Source: Schizophyllum amplum (lineage: Eukaryota > Basidiomycota > Agaricomycetes > Agaricales > Schizophyllaceae). From it: DNA of 18,524 nt. The DNA is taken from NCBI GenBank assembly GCA_007026445.1, contig VDMD01000270.1:1-18524 (forward strand), written 5' to 3'. Position numbers and translations under genes: made by a program. Each line of letters opens with the position of its first letter. Within the stretch, counting starts at the first letter, position 1. Positions 1 through 9,598 of this stretch are shown piece after piece. The notes beneath the pieces are model-generated. The model made no database searches. It saw only the letters and a list, made by a program, of their open reading frames with translations, and was not told the DNA's origin.

Positions 1-426
1 GGGGGAATGTGGGGCCGCGATACCGCGCGAAGCAAACGGGTCGAGGTCGGAGAGCGTTAGGAGGGACTGCCGCTGTGCTAGCGGGTCCTGGTATAGATCT
101 GGAGGCGTCCGGGGCTCGATAGAGTCCGTCCTTGAGCGCGTGGACGACACCGACTTGGACGGGGGACGGTTGGCGTACTTCTTCGGCGGCTTGGGTGAGA
201 GCGGAGACTGGAGGAATGGAGGGGGCTGCTCGATGGCCAGTGCAGGCGGCCGCTTCGTTGATTTGAGCCCCAGGGCCGAGGCCAACGTGTTAAATTTGTT
301 GCCGGGAGACTTGGTTGACTGGGAGTCGCGCTTGTCGGGGAACGACCTGCGAGCGGTCTCCTTTGGGTTGGGCTTGGACTGCCACCAGCCGCGGGAGTCT
401 GAGGATGGGAGCGTCGACGAGGACAT
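1..426 (-). CDS. N-terminal part of a Ser/Pro-rich protein of unknown function (runs off left edge)
   Basis: On the minus strand an ATG at 426-424 opens a frame that stays open for 142 codons to position 1, so the gene continues beyond the window and has no stop here. The protein begins MSSSTLPSSD and is rich in Ser, Pro, Lys and Arg. It includes a stretch NKFNTLASALGLK near residues 44-56, proline clusters (residues about 70-90) and an Arg/Ser-rich piece ending in SLLTLSDLDPFA near residues 123-134. It looks like a disordered N-terminus, with many SP/TP sites that could be phosphorylated. The long open frame with biased low-complexity composition, starting right after a non-coding gap, supports real coding. 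The catalytic or folded part, if any, lies outside the window, so I give no function. The start is the first ATG of the frame I could follow; an upstream exon is possible. Confidence 0.7.
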   Translation of the reverse strand, partial: MSSSTLPSSDSRGWWQSKPNPKETARRSFPDKRDSQSTKSPGNKFNTLASALGLKSTKRPPALAIEQPPPFLQSPLSPKPPKKYANRPPSKSVSSTRSRTDSIEPRTPPDLYQDPLAQRQSLLTLSDLDPFASRGIAAPHSP

Positions 427-1195
427 GGCGGGCGTGAAGTGTATGTGCGGGGGCGAAGGAGCGAACAAGGATGGGGCGGACGTGCAGGGAGTCGACGGGC
501 AGACTCTGGGGCCAGCGTCGGCGGCGGCGGTGAGCTCTTGGGGACGTCGGCGGCAGCGACGAGCGCCGGTCGGATAAGAATTCAGAACATGAACAACGAA
601 GGGACGATCATGCGCGGTGCGAAAACGTCCGTCGGCTGCTGTTGCTATGTGACATTGCAAAACATATGGAAAAATGATAAGCCCTAATCCGGGCATAAAT
701 CCCCCGCATCTCGGTCCGGCTGGCGGTCAGACGTGAGCACGAGGAAGCACACGTGCCTTCATTTATCAACAGTCCCTCCTCCCAGCGTCCATGGATGTTG
801 ATTTCAGGCACAGCAGGCGCGAGAGCTTCAGAGTGTCCGGAGGGTGTGCGAGAGCCAACAGTCATGTGTATAGCTTTCTATGCAGCACACAGAAAGTCAT
901 GCGTCTGACAGAGACCGCGCGAGTGATGTTTTGATTCAAAAGTTCGATGCCGGCCGGTGTCACGCCGATCCTCAAAGCATCGGTGCCCCCGACGACATCC
1001 GCTGCCTTCTGATTCCTTGCCCGACCCACATTCAGACCTATTCAGACCACGTATGGACGCGCCTATCGACTTCAATCAACAGCCGCACACACCCATAAAG
1101 ATAGACTGGTGGCGTTCGTGCATGCAAGGCATTGCAAGCGCGTTACACTTCCGGATGACAAGGAATACCATCCGGGGTAGGTCATGATCAACCGA
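427..1195. other. Intergenic region between two minus-strand genes
   Basis: About 770 bp lying upstream of the gene at 1-426 and downstream of the gene ending at 1196. Short open frames exist on both strands but none has a recognisable product, a composition like its neighbours or splice-extendable coding. It should hold the promoter and 5' leader of the left gene and the 3' leader of the right one. I saw no clear TATA box, repeat or RNA gene. Confidence 0.5.
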
Positions 1196-1630
1196 TTAAT
1201 GCCACCCAACAGGCCGCCGGACGACTTCCGTCCCAAAAATCGTCTTCACAAGGTCGACGCCGTTCACCCACTCGTCCCAATCCGCATCGCTCGCGACCTC
1301 TACGGCGCCGTCCGCGCGGTCGTCCATTCGCAGCAGCACCGCCTGCACAACGACGTCGAAGGGACAATAGTTGGTTTTGCAGAAGTTGAACCCCTCTTGC
1401 TCGCGCGTGAGGAAGACTGTCTCAGCGCCCTCTTCGACGTCGTTGATTACGACCACACCGTCTTTGAAGGAAACGTCGAGGAAAGGCCCCGAGTCCGACT
1501 TGCTGTAGCCCATCCACTCAGGATGCTCCTCGACGTAGTTGACGATGCGCTGAATGTCCGCGACAAGAGCGTCGTAAAGGCTCCGCCACTTGGCGTTGTC
1601 CTTGATAGTCCAGTAGTGCGTAAGTCCCAT
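1196..1630 (-). CDS. Conserved-looking hypothetical protein, 144 aa, intronless
   Basis: A single uninterrupted minus-strand frame runs from ATG at 1630 to a stop at 1196 and encodes 144 residues. The protein starts MGLTHYWTI, has an aromatic and acidic composition with no signal peptide or membrane segment, and carries a central block GFNFCKTNYCPFDVVVQAVL at about residues 80-99. A WDEW-containing acidic segment and a hydrophobic C-terminus (VDLVKTIFG) follow. The GF-x-FCKT-x-x-x-PFD-VV pattern resembles a small uncharacterised protein family that I recall as widespread in fungi; that recollection could not be checked here. It is the only complete gene in the window that needs no intron. Function is unknown and I infer a small soluble globular protein. 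The antisense frame over the same span (1184-1645, +) is equally long but looks like a shadow because its composition is Arg/Val/Pro-biased. Confidence 0.75.
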   Translation of the reverse strand: MGLTHYWTIKDNAKWRSLYDALVADIQRIVNYVEEHPEWMGYSKSDSGPFLDVSFKDGVVVINDVEEGAETVFLTREQEGFNFCKTNYCPFDVVVQAVLLRMDDRADGAVEVASDADWDEWVNGVDLVKTIFGTEVVRRPVGWH

Positions 1631-2075
1631 CGTGTGTGGTTCTAAACAGGACGATGAGCGATACGTCTACACAAGCAGATCACGAACTCACTAGGTTTTG
1701 CAAAAAGGGAAGGCTCGAATTCAGATCTTGGTGAGAAGTTGCTGTGTACGCCTTCCCACCGCGCAGCCCTATAAAGGGTGAAGTTGAACCATAGTCACGA
1801 TCATTGCAGTCGCCTCCGAGGGCGCTTGTCAACGCAGAGTTACGTGTATACAATGCAAGCGAGCGCAGTTACTCACGCCGTTCCCCGCTAGCGCCTGGAA
1901 GCTTGATGAACTTACGTGTCGTGCACAAGCAATTCGAAGCTGGAGTCATCATGAGAGAATTGGATGTCGGCTCGGTTATAGATAAGCATTGGGAAGATGC
2001 GTCGTATGCGTACAGGGCGCAATAGAGAGCAGACACAGACAAACAAGGGAGAAAGAAGCGAGTCGTTAGATGGAT
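1631..2075. other. Intergenic region with a TATA-like element
   Basis: About 445 bp separate the 5' end of the gene at 1196-1630 from the 3' end of SWC3; both are on the minus strand. The region should contain the promoter of the former. A near-palindromic CCCTATAAAGGG sits at 1767-1778, roughly 140 bp upstream of the minus-strand ATG. It reads as TATAAA on the plus strand and only as TTTATAG on the minus strand. Short plus-strand ORFs at 1804-2025 are not convincing genes. Confidence 0.4.
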
Positions 2076-4896
2076 TCAACGGGCTTCGCCGTTTTTCGAG
2101 TCCTTGTTGGGATATGGATTGAACATGGACCTGAATGGCGATGGCCCAGGGGTCGTCGTCAGAGCCGTCTCAGGGGAAGGTGGGCCCTGCGCTGTATCTT
2201 GTGAATTACGTGGGGCCGGCGGAACCGTTCCCAGAAGGTCAGAGGGAGCGTAGTTGGGCTGGGAAAGGCTGGAGCCAAAGTGTTCACCTCGCATCTCGGC
2301 CTCTTGGCCATACGAAGTCGACGCAGGCGACGGCCTTGACATACTCCACACGCGGGCTTCATCATGAAGCGGCGCAGGCATGCTGCTGGAAGCGGAGAGC
2401 CGATCAACGATAGACCGTGAGCGCTCGCGCGTCGGACTCCTCTGAGAACCTCCAGGAAGAGAGGATTCTCGGACTTGTGCGCCGTATTCATCTGAAATTG
2501 CGTGACGCGCTTGCGCAGAGGATATGTTATCGGAATCGTAGGCCGGCACCGACTGCGAAGCATAGATATACTTCGGTTCGGGGGGATGTCGTTCACAGCA
2601 CGACCAGCCTCAGCGCATTGACGACAATAACCTGCCGAACATGATGGTCAGACTAGCCTTGCAGCGCAGACATCGATATGCACTCACAACCGCTCATGAT
2701 CAGAGGTACGTCGGTTTTATGGCAGGCGTGGCAGCGGATTGGATAGGACTGTGAAGCACCGGGAGTAAAAGGACTGCTGCGACGACGTCGCTTCGGTGAT
2801 CGAGTAGCATTTGGGCTGCAGTCTGATGGAATTGAAGTAGAAGTAGGACTGTCCCCGTCGCCTTCAGCTGTCAGATCAAACACCACGCGAGAGGGTGTGG
2901 CCTCTTCAGGCCGTGGGGTAGAACCAGTGGGTATGATCACATCTTCCATGGACGAAGAGTAGTCGCCAGGACGCCGTCCGGCTTGTGCATTTCTTATACG
3001 CTCTTCGTACGGCTGTATGAGGGTGATCCCATCCGCGTCGCTATTCCCCGCCGCCAAGTTTGCAGCAGCCACGATGCTCAGTGGTGTGCCACCCTTGCTC
3101 GGAGGCCGACCGCGCTTAATATCCGCCAGCGCAGCAGCAGCTGGCGTTCTCCGCCTCTCTTGCGGCCGGCAAGTCGACTGGGGAGTCGTAATCTTCGGAA
3201 CAGTGACCGGCAGTGTTTTGACGGTGCTTAAAGCAACATCCGTGGTGCCGTAGTTCCTGAACGGGTCGCTTTTCGGATGTCGGACGCTGCCTGCGTCCTG
3301 TCTACGAGGAGGCACTTCTGCAGGCCTGGCGCGCTTAGGACGTGCGTTGTTCTGCTCTTGCTTGATACTCTTCACGGGATATGGAGCGTTCTCTGCTTTG
3401 ACCTGGTTATGTCCAGTCAGTCGTCAGGAGGCGCTAGAAAGACGACGTACAGAGTTTTGAATGCGAGACAACAAGGGCCCGGGCGGCAGTCGGTGCGCTA
3501 GATGGCAGGCAGCTTGATGTCTCTGCGCCGCTCGATTATTTGAGCAGTGGGAACGAGACTCAGGTCTACTTACCATTCGCTCGATGATCGCTCTGTCCTT
3601 TTCCTGCTTAACTTCATCGCCCATCCACCGCTGTATTGTATCCCATAATGCACTGGGAGTTTGACTCAACCGCAGTTGAATGAGCTGAGGTGCATCGGTA
3701 CCCTGCGGCGTCGTTATGATTGTAAGATCAAGATCGTTGAACGGTGGCTGGTTGAGCACTGAACTGATGCTACATGAGATCATGTTATGAAGATAGAAAA
3801 CGCACATACGTACCTCTGCGACTGCATGTTGCAGGTCATCGGACCACGAGGAATGATCCATCTCTCGCCCACAGCCTCTCGGAATTCGATCACGATGTCG
3901 AACTCTCTGAGCGGTGCGTACGGACGGTACTGCGACTGAGACGACGGGTAGGCATGCGGCGACAAAGGCGGCTGCTGAGACGGCGATTGGACGGCTTCCT
4001 GCTCTGGACGTGGCGACTCTTTTGCTGGCACGACACGATGAGACTCGGGCGTGGGATTGGGCGCAGGTCCACGCTTGAGATTCTGGATGGCTTTGCTGAG
4101 GTCTTTGAGTTGTTCCGAAGTTGCTTTATTCTCGGATGCCGCAAGTATGATGCGAGTGAGATGCTCGTCTCCCACCGCGGCAGCGGCCACTTGACGGATG
4201 AGGGACGGAGTGATTTCGGGTACGTGAGTCGGGGGAGGCCTGTGCTCAACGGCAAGCGGAGGACGAACGCTGCGATCCTTGGCGGCAGGAGGTCCACCAT
4301 CGCTGTTAATGTTTTTCAAGACATCGCCCAAGACTTTCAGCTGTTCAGGGGATGCATGTCCAGCAGCTGAAATACACGATACGTGCACATCATTGGCGTT
4401 GGCCCGTTTCGGTGTCGTAGACCGCACTTCGGGCGGAGGATTCGCTGCGCGTGCTTCGGATGTATATGCTGGGGTTTGGCGCGGAGCATCTGCGCGGGGA
4501 GTAAAAGGGACATAAGGGATCCACGTAGTTCGGCCTATGAATGGTGATGAAGGTGCATGGTCCTGGTAGTGAACCTCGTAGAATGTCGTGTCGCCAAAAG
4601 TATGAGGGCCGATTTCCACGTCGCACCTGGCACGTCTCTGGAGCGTATGTGAAGGATTGGTAGATGTCTTGTCATATCCACTACTGAATTTGGGGAACGT
4701 ATTGAAGATCAAGCGCTCCCTAGATTGACGAAGGGCATAGAGGATAACGCCGCTGCATTGCGCATAAGTGAGCGACCTGCCTGGTGGCCGAGCGGTCGGG
4801 GGCGCACCTTTCTGCTGGCGTTCTCAGATTTTTGACGCCATCGTCTACGAGCTCCCAGTCCGGTTTGTCGCCCACCGGGAGATCCAAGAGAGACAT
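2076..4896 (-). CDS. SWC3: Probable SWR1-complex subunit Swc3, six exons, one apparent frameshift
   Basis: Exons (minus strand): 4896-4808, 4752-3814, 3763-3574, 3522-3451, 3402-2688, 2631-2076. Introns are 48-61 nt and all phases agree. The protein (about 850 aa) matches the order of blocks I recall in yeast Swc3: a SGVILYALRQSRER block followed by FPKFSSGY (near residues 30-52), RCDVEIGPHTF, a DEHLTRIILAASENKATSEQ helix, DIVIEFREAVGERWIIPRG, then disordered SP-rich sequence. Swc3 is a subunit of the nuclear SWR1 remodeller that deposits H2A.Z. A Cys4 motif (CHAC...CRQC) lies near the C-terminus. Within the last exon the frame changes at the C6 run (2580-2585 on +); one extra C restores an open frame to the stop at 2076 and makes total length divisible by three. 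The third exon could start at 3769 instead. A longer N-terminus from ATG 5028 is possible. The identification rests on remembered motif order, so it is probable, not certain. Confidence 0.75.
2615..2733 (-). other. Cys4 zinc-finger-like motif in the Swc3 candidate, split by an intron
   Basis: The exon ending at 2688 encodes CHACHKTDVPLIMSG and the next exon (from 2631) encodes YCRQC. The junction codon is Cys, giving C-x2-C-x13-C-x2-C with one extra Cys. The spacing is close to treble-clef or GATA-like fingers but shorter than a classical GATA finger (x17). Zinc binding is inference from the cysteine pattern only. Confidence 0.5.
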
Positions 4897-5033
4897 GTGC
4901 GAATTTCGCGTGCTCGACGCGGTCAGAGGCAAGATGATCGAGATGAATTCGACGCGTCCGGTGTCGAAACAAATCCATCCTTTGTTTTCCCCCGTCAGCG
5001 TCCCTTCATTCTCGTCCACAAGTCTCATCGCCG
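4897..5033. promoter_or_regulatory. Short divergent promoter between SWC3 and BDP1
   Basis: If SWC3 starts at 4896 (-) and BDP1 at 5034 (+), only 137 bp separate the two start codons, so both genes must share a compact bidirectional promoter. It contains one ACGCGT box (4952-4957) and no TATA box that I can see. The minus-strand SWC3 frame stays open across this whole interval to another ATG at 5028. If that ATG is used, the start codons are only five bases apart and the promoters must overlap the coding sequences. Confidence 0.5.
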
Positions 5034-7227
5034 ATGACTTCGCGCGTTCGTAAGTACAGCTTTGACTGTCCAGAGAAGTATGCATTGATTGCTATTTCGC
5101 TCCATAGAGAAAGGAGGCGCGATATTCAAGCCTGTGGCAAAGGCTCGTCCTAGAGCATCAAATACTCCTCAGGCCACACCATCATCGTCGCAAGCACGTC
5201 GGCATGCGTCTGCTTATCCCGAAAGTGCAGCAAACGGCACATCAAGCCCTTCACTATCTACTGTGAACCTAACGCCTCGTCCGCCCCTATCTTCTCTACC
5301 GGACGACACTCCTCTGCCCGGGCTTGCAGAGACAGCAGCCCAAGCGATAGACCTAGGTCTACCATCCGAAATTCTTCACGATGCAGACACCAGCACGCAG
5401 GCTATGGAGGCCCCGGCTAGAGCTGCTATGCCGCCGATGTTGCGCGCAGGTGCTCCGACCCCAGTCAGAGCGAGGGAAAGCATCGCGACCCCCATTCCTG
5501 TTATCATACCCTCGACGCCAGCCAATGCGGATATATTTCGTGTCCCTCCCGTGCCCATCACCCCTGCTAAACCGCTACCGATCGTTGCATCCCAGTCGGC
5601 GCGCACGCCTTTGGTAACTGCCCGCGATGCTTCCGGACCGTTACCACCCCCGCCCCTCACCCCAGTTTCCGAACGTGCTCCTGCTGCTCGACCACGGCCG
5701 CCTGTTATTGTCCAAGCGCTCGAAGGACCGCCAGCAGTCGCGTCATTGCATCAGGGACAATCGACTGTCGTCCCATCGAGCTCTCTGCCTTCGAATGAGC
5801 CTCCGTTGCAGTATGGACCGCATGCCATTACAGTCGCCTCCCAACCCCGATCTGTTGCTCCAGCTACAGAATCAGCCATTGTCGTACAACCCCTTGCGCC
5901 AGCGGACACCTTGACTACCAGTGAAGCAGCCAGACCTTCAACTGCGAAACGCACGCGCAGTAAGAAGAAAGCATCTACGCTTGACCCACCAGAGGACGGC
6001 TCTTCCACTGCAGCCAAGCCCAAATCGCGACGGGGTCGCAAGCGTAAATCGGAAGTTGCCGCCGATGCGAACGGCGAAGATGCGCCGCGACCTAAGCGCA
6101 AGCGACGAGCGAAGGCGGCAGCCTCTGGGGAAGATGAAGGGACGCCCACCGCACGCAAGCGGCGGAAACAGACGCCTGCCTTCGACCCAGATGCTGATCC
6201 CGGTGAAGAGATCGACCCCACGACGATCACTATGGCCGAATTGTGCGAGGACACTGGCCAAGGACGTGTCAGCAGCAAAGCCATCGAAGTGCAGGACAGC
6301 TGGGCCGCGTGGAAGATCAGGTCAAGGGAAAACCGAGCGCGAATCATGGCCCGGAAAGAAAGAAAGAAACTTGGGAAGCCTGAGGAAGAAGACGACGAGG
6401 TGCCTGCCGCAACGCCGGCCCCGGAATCGGATTCGCCGGCCAAAGGCGCGCATGTCGATGACTCCCAGGAGACGATGATTGCAACGGCCAGGGGTGAAGG
6501 GGACGACTCGGACGACGACTTCTACGGCACTCTCAAGGCCAGTCAGTATACGACGCAGATCCGTCTGGGTGCGGGCAGTAGCTTGGTCATAGACGAGGAG
6601 TCGACGCAAGTAGATCGAACAGCCGATGAGGATACGTCTGGGTACACCCACGTTGTCGAGCACGACCGCACGAAGTTTATCAACTCGAACACGTACACGA
6701 AGAAGGTGCGAGGGTCAAGATGGAGCGCGGAAGAAACAGATCTATTCTACGACGTACGTCTTCCCTCCTACACCATCGTCGAACTCCACTCAAGGTGCTT
6801 GTAGGCATTGAGGCAGTACGGCGAGAACTACGAGCTCCTCGCCATCATGCTACCCGGTCGCGACCGGAAGTCTTGCCAGAACAAGTTTAAAGCGGAAGAT
6901 AAGAAGAACCCGCACTTGATCAACGCTGCGCTGAAAAACAGCGTTCCCATCGGTGAGTATTCGCGGTGTATTTGTGCTTCACGTCTCACACCGGTGCCAG
7001 ACATGCAAACTCTTTCTCGTATCACCGGCAAGGATTTCTCTGGACCGACACCAGAGATACGCGTACCTTCACCTCCGCCTCCGCCGCCGAAGGATGATAG
7101 GTCGCCGCGCAGCTCGCCGGAAGCTTCGCGCCTCAAGACGAAGAAGCGTGGTCGCAGCAAGTCGGCGCTGAACGATGGGGCAGAAGTGATAGGCAATATC
7201 GACGACTTCCAGATGGACTCGGATTGA
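5034..7227 (+). CDS. BDP1: Transcription factor TFIIIB subunit B'' (Bdp1), four exons
   Basis: Exons: 5034-5049, 5108-6753, 6805-6952, 7001-7227; introns of 58, 51 and 48 nt are GT..AG and phases agree, giving 678 aa. The first exon is only 16 nt; splicing produces MTSRVQKGGAIFKPVAKARP, the typical Bdp1 N-terminus. A Ser/Pro/Ala-rich disordered region is followed by basic patches (about residues 295-365), a TMAELCEDTGQGRVSSKAIE block (about 380-399), and the extended SANT/Myb domain (about 541-600). The SANT domain has RWSAEETDLFYDALRQYGEN and GRDRKSCQNKFKAEDKKNP. Bdp1 joins TBP and Brf1 in TFIIIB, which recruits RNA polymerase III to tRNA, 5S and U6 genes. The second intron cuts the SANT domain. 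The C-terminus has a proline run (PPPPPP) and a basic, then acidic, tail. The gene diverges from SWC3 and lies head-to-tail upstream of DMC1. Identification is secure from the SANT region plus the N-terminal motif. Confidence 0.95.
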
Positions 7228-7321
7228 AGTTCCCTCGGTGCATACTCTGCTGTATTCATATCTGCGTATGTCTTCTGTATCCTCATGTATTCGACTGTCT
7301 TGGATGCCCTGATCTTCAGTG

Positions 7322-7405
7322 ACGCGTTGTGATATACGGCGCGTACGCGTATTGGATCATCAGCTATGTGAACAGAACTTGAACTTAGCGCGTTACGGGA
7401 CGCGT
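7322..7405. promoter_or_regulatory. Three ACGCGT (MCB-like) boxes upstream of DMC1
   Basis: Palindromic ACGCGT occurs at 7322-7327, 7345-7350 and 7400-7405, about 130-210 bp before the DMC1 ATG and just after the BDP1 3' end. ACGCGT is the MluI cell-cycle box bound by MBF in yeasts. Control of DMC1 by an MBF-like factor here is inference. Confidence 0.45.
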
Positions 7406-7533
7406 TCTGACACTTCACGTGCACCGTGTCACTGGTTGTCACCGCCGGCCGTGTCCCCGTTTATTCGGTCCCCGCGTGTCTCTTCCGTCCATCACTCTCC
7501 TGCCAGTCGACTTCGACAAAGTAATCCTCTGCC

Positions 7534-9414
7534 ATGCCTCCGCGTCGTGCACCATCGACTGGTTCTGCTATCCCTTCCCGCGCGTCGAGCCCAGTAGTCG
7601 AGGAAGATGAGGTGAGTGAGCGCGCATTTGTTTGAGGTGCGATCTCATGTTACGTGCCTGGCAGACTCCGTACTTCGACTCTATCGACGAGCTGCAATCC
7701 CATGTATGCGCCTTTGCTACCAGACCGTGCCCGTCGCTGCGGCTGAACGTCCTTTTTCCTCATGACGAAAGGGCATCAATGTCCAGGACATCTTAAAGCT
7801 CAAGGTACGTGCTAGCTATATCTACCACGTTGAAGCCTCACCATAATGGCAGTCGGCCGCTATCAACACGGTGTCCGGCGTCAATATGACTACCCGCCGG
7901 CACTTGCTCAAGATTAAGGTGCATATATGCGCAGATGTTCGTACTCTGCCAACTTCAGACCCGCAGGGCATGTCGGAGGCGAAAGTGGAGAAGATCAAGG
8001 TACGTTTCCTTCCTTCTCGAGTCTCCTCTGCTTAATAGCGCTCCAGGAAGCCGCACATAAAATTCTGGTACATTTACCGCACGCGCATCGACCAGAACTG
8101 AAGTAGTGGGAACAGGGCTCCTCTTTCGCGACGGGTGTCGAAATCCAGGACAAGCGGAAACGCGTGAATGTCATCAGCACAGGAAGCAAGGCTGTCGATG
8201 GCATTCTTGGTGGTATGTTCTCGTCAGCCTTGGTGCATCGGCCGTTCTTAACTAATTCAGGTGGTCTTATGTCGCAATCCATATCTGAAGGTTCTTGTTT
8301 TTATCCCGATAGTCGAAGGCTCGCTGATAGAACCGGAAAGTCTACGGCGAGTTCCGTACTGGAAAGACGCAGCTGGCGCACACGATGAGCGTGATCACGC
8401 AGCTTCCCCCGGATCTCGGTGGGGCATCGGGCAAGGTCGCGTACATCGACACGGAGGGCACGTTCAGGCCGGATCGTATAAGGTCGATTGCGGAGCGTTT
8501 TGGCGTGGATGGCAATATGGCTCTTGAGAACATTCTATATGGTATGCTGCGCCTTGCGTTCGCTCGCTTATATTTACATGAACTCCTAGCGAGGGCCTTC
8601 AATAGCGAGCATCAGGTTCGACAAGCGTGCTCAATGGCCGTGACGGTGACATTAATGCGTGTTTTATTCGTTAAAGATGGAACTCATCAATGAATGTTCC
8701 TCAAGATTCGCAGAGGATAAAGACTTCCGCCTGCTCGTATGCATTCCGGATTCCATTCTCTCGATTATACTTAAAGGCTAACCTTATGCAGATCGTCGAC
8801 AGCATCATGGCCTTGTTCAGAGTAGATTATTCAGGTCGAGGGGAGCTGAGCGAGCGTCAGCAAAAGGTCTAGACTGCGGCACCGGACATCGAACTGCTAA
8901 TTCACATTGTCGAACGCTTCACAGCTCGCTCAGGTGCGTGATGCTGGTTTCACTCCGCTCAGTTTCCTGATTCTCGCCTAGATGCTGTCCAAACTGACCA
9001 AGCTTTCGGAGGAATACAATGTTCTTTCCGTTTCTATCTTGCTGTGAATGCCCTCGCCTTACTGTCCTTACAGATTGCGATCCTTTTGACGAACCAAGTA
9101 CAATGTAAGTCATCATTTTCTCCCCTGACGTCGGCTCAACATCACCCCTCTCTAGCCGACCCTGGCGCGACCATGACCTTCGTCGCGGGCGGTGCGCTCA
9201 AACCTATTGGCGGGCACATTTTATCGCACGCGTCAGCTACGCGCATGTTCTTGCGCAAGGGTATGCATATCTCGTGTCTTCCACCGCAATTACTAACGGC
9301 TCCATTATCACAGGACGCGCAGAAGAGCGCGTTGCCAAGCTAGTCGATAGCCCGGATCGACCAGAAAGCGAGGCTTCATATAAGCTCGACGAAGGCGGCT
9401 GGTCGGACGTCTAA
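7534..9414 (+). CDS. DMC1: Meiosis-specific RecA-family recombinase Dmc1, 17 exons
   Basis: Exons: 7534-7611, 7665-7703, 7772-7804, 7853-7918, 7967-7999, 8047-8067, 8116-8212, 8261-8290, 8341-8541, 8590-8615, 8677-8736, 8792-8866, 8925-8933, 8982-9020, 9074-9104, 9156-9260, 9314-9414. All phases close to 347 aa, the normal Dmc1 length. Dmc1 forms filaments on single-stranded DNA and carries out strand exchange between homologues in meiosis. Visible: N-terminal helix-hairpin-helix region (about 54-86, with [19 protein letters not shown]), Walker A GEFRTGKT (135-142) preceded by [24 protein letters not shown], Walker B LLIVDS (227-232), [27 protein letters not shown], and the L2 region through [19 protein letters not shown]. 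The GEFRTGKT and KGMSEAK signatures favour Dmc1 over Rad51. Introns are 47-68 nt; one exon is 9 nt. Several donors are weak (GTTCTT at 8291 and 9021, GTCTAG at 8867) but are fixed by the protein. No disruption was found. Confidence 0.97.
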
Positions 9415-9598
9415 TTCGTCACCTTGTCGCCTCTCCACCTCGATGGCCTCTTGGCTCTGCTCTGCTGCTCGTGCTCCTGCTTTTCCGGCTTCCTGCGCTT
9501 CGCCTGCTCCCGTTTTCTTTATCTGACATGCTCGCTTCAACTGTGCTCTCATTTCGGTAGTGCTTGTTGCTCTGATCTCGGCGTCTCGTGCTATGTGC

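Noticed and set aside
140..577. 145-codon plus-strand frame
   Set aside because: It lies antisense to the long minus-strand frame that runs off the left edge, and is Gly/Arg-rich shadow coding.
1184..1645. 153-codon plus-strand frame
   Set aside because: It is antisense to the intronless gene at 1196-1630, whose composition and conserved-looking central block are more convincing.
2159..2596. Alternative reading of the SWC3 last exon as an Arg/Leu-rich tail ending at 2159
   Set aside because: It follows the Cys4 frame without correction, but the other frame downstream has the Ser/Pro-rich composition of the rest of the protein and a natural end; the two join with one base at the C6 run.
5751..6443. 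230-codon minus-strand frame inside BDP1
   Set aside because: Shadow of the second BDP1 exon, whose identity is fixed by Bdp1-specific motifs and splice phases.
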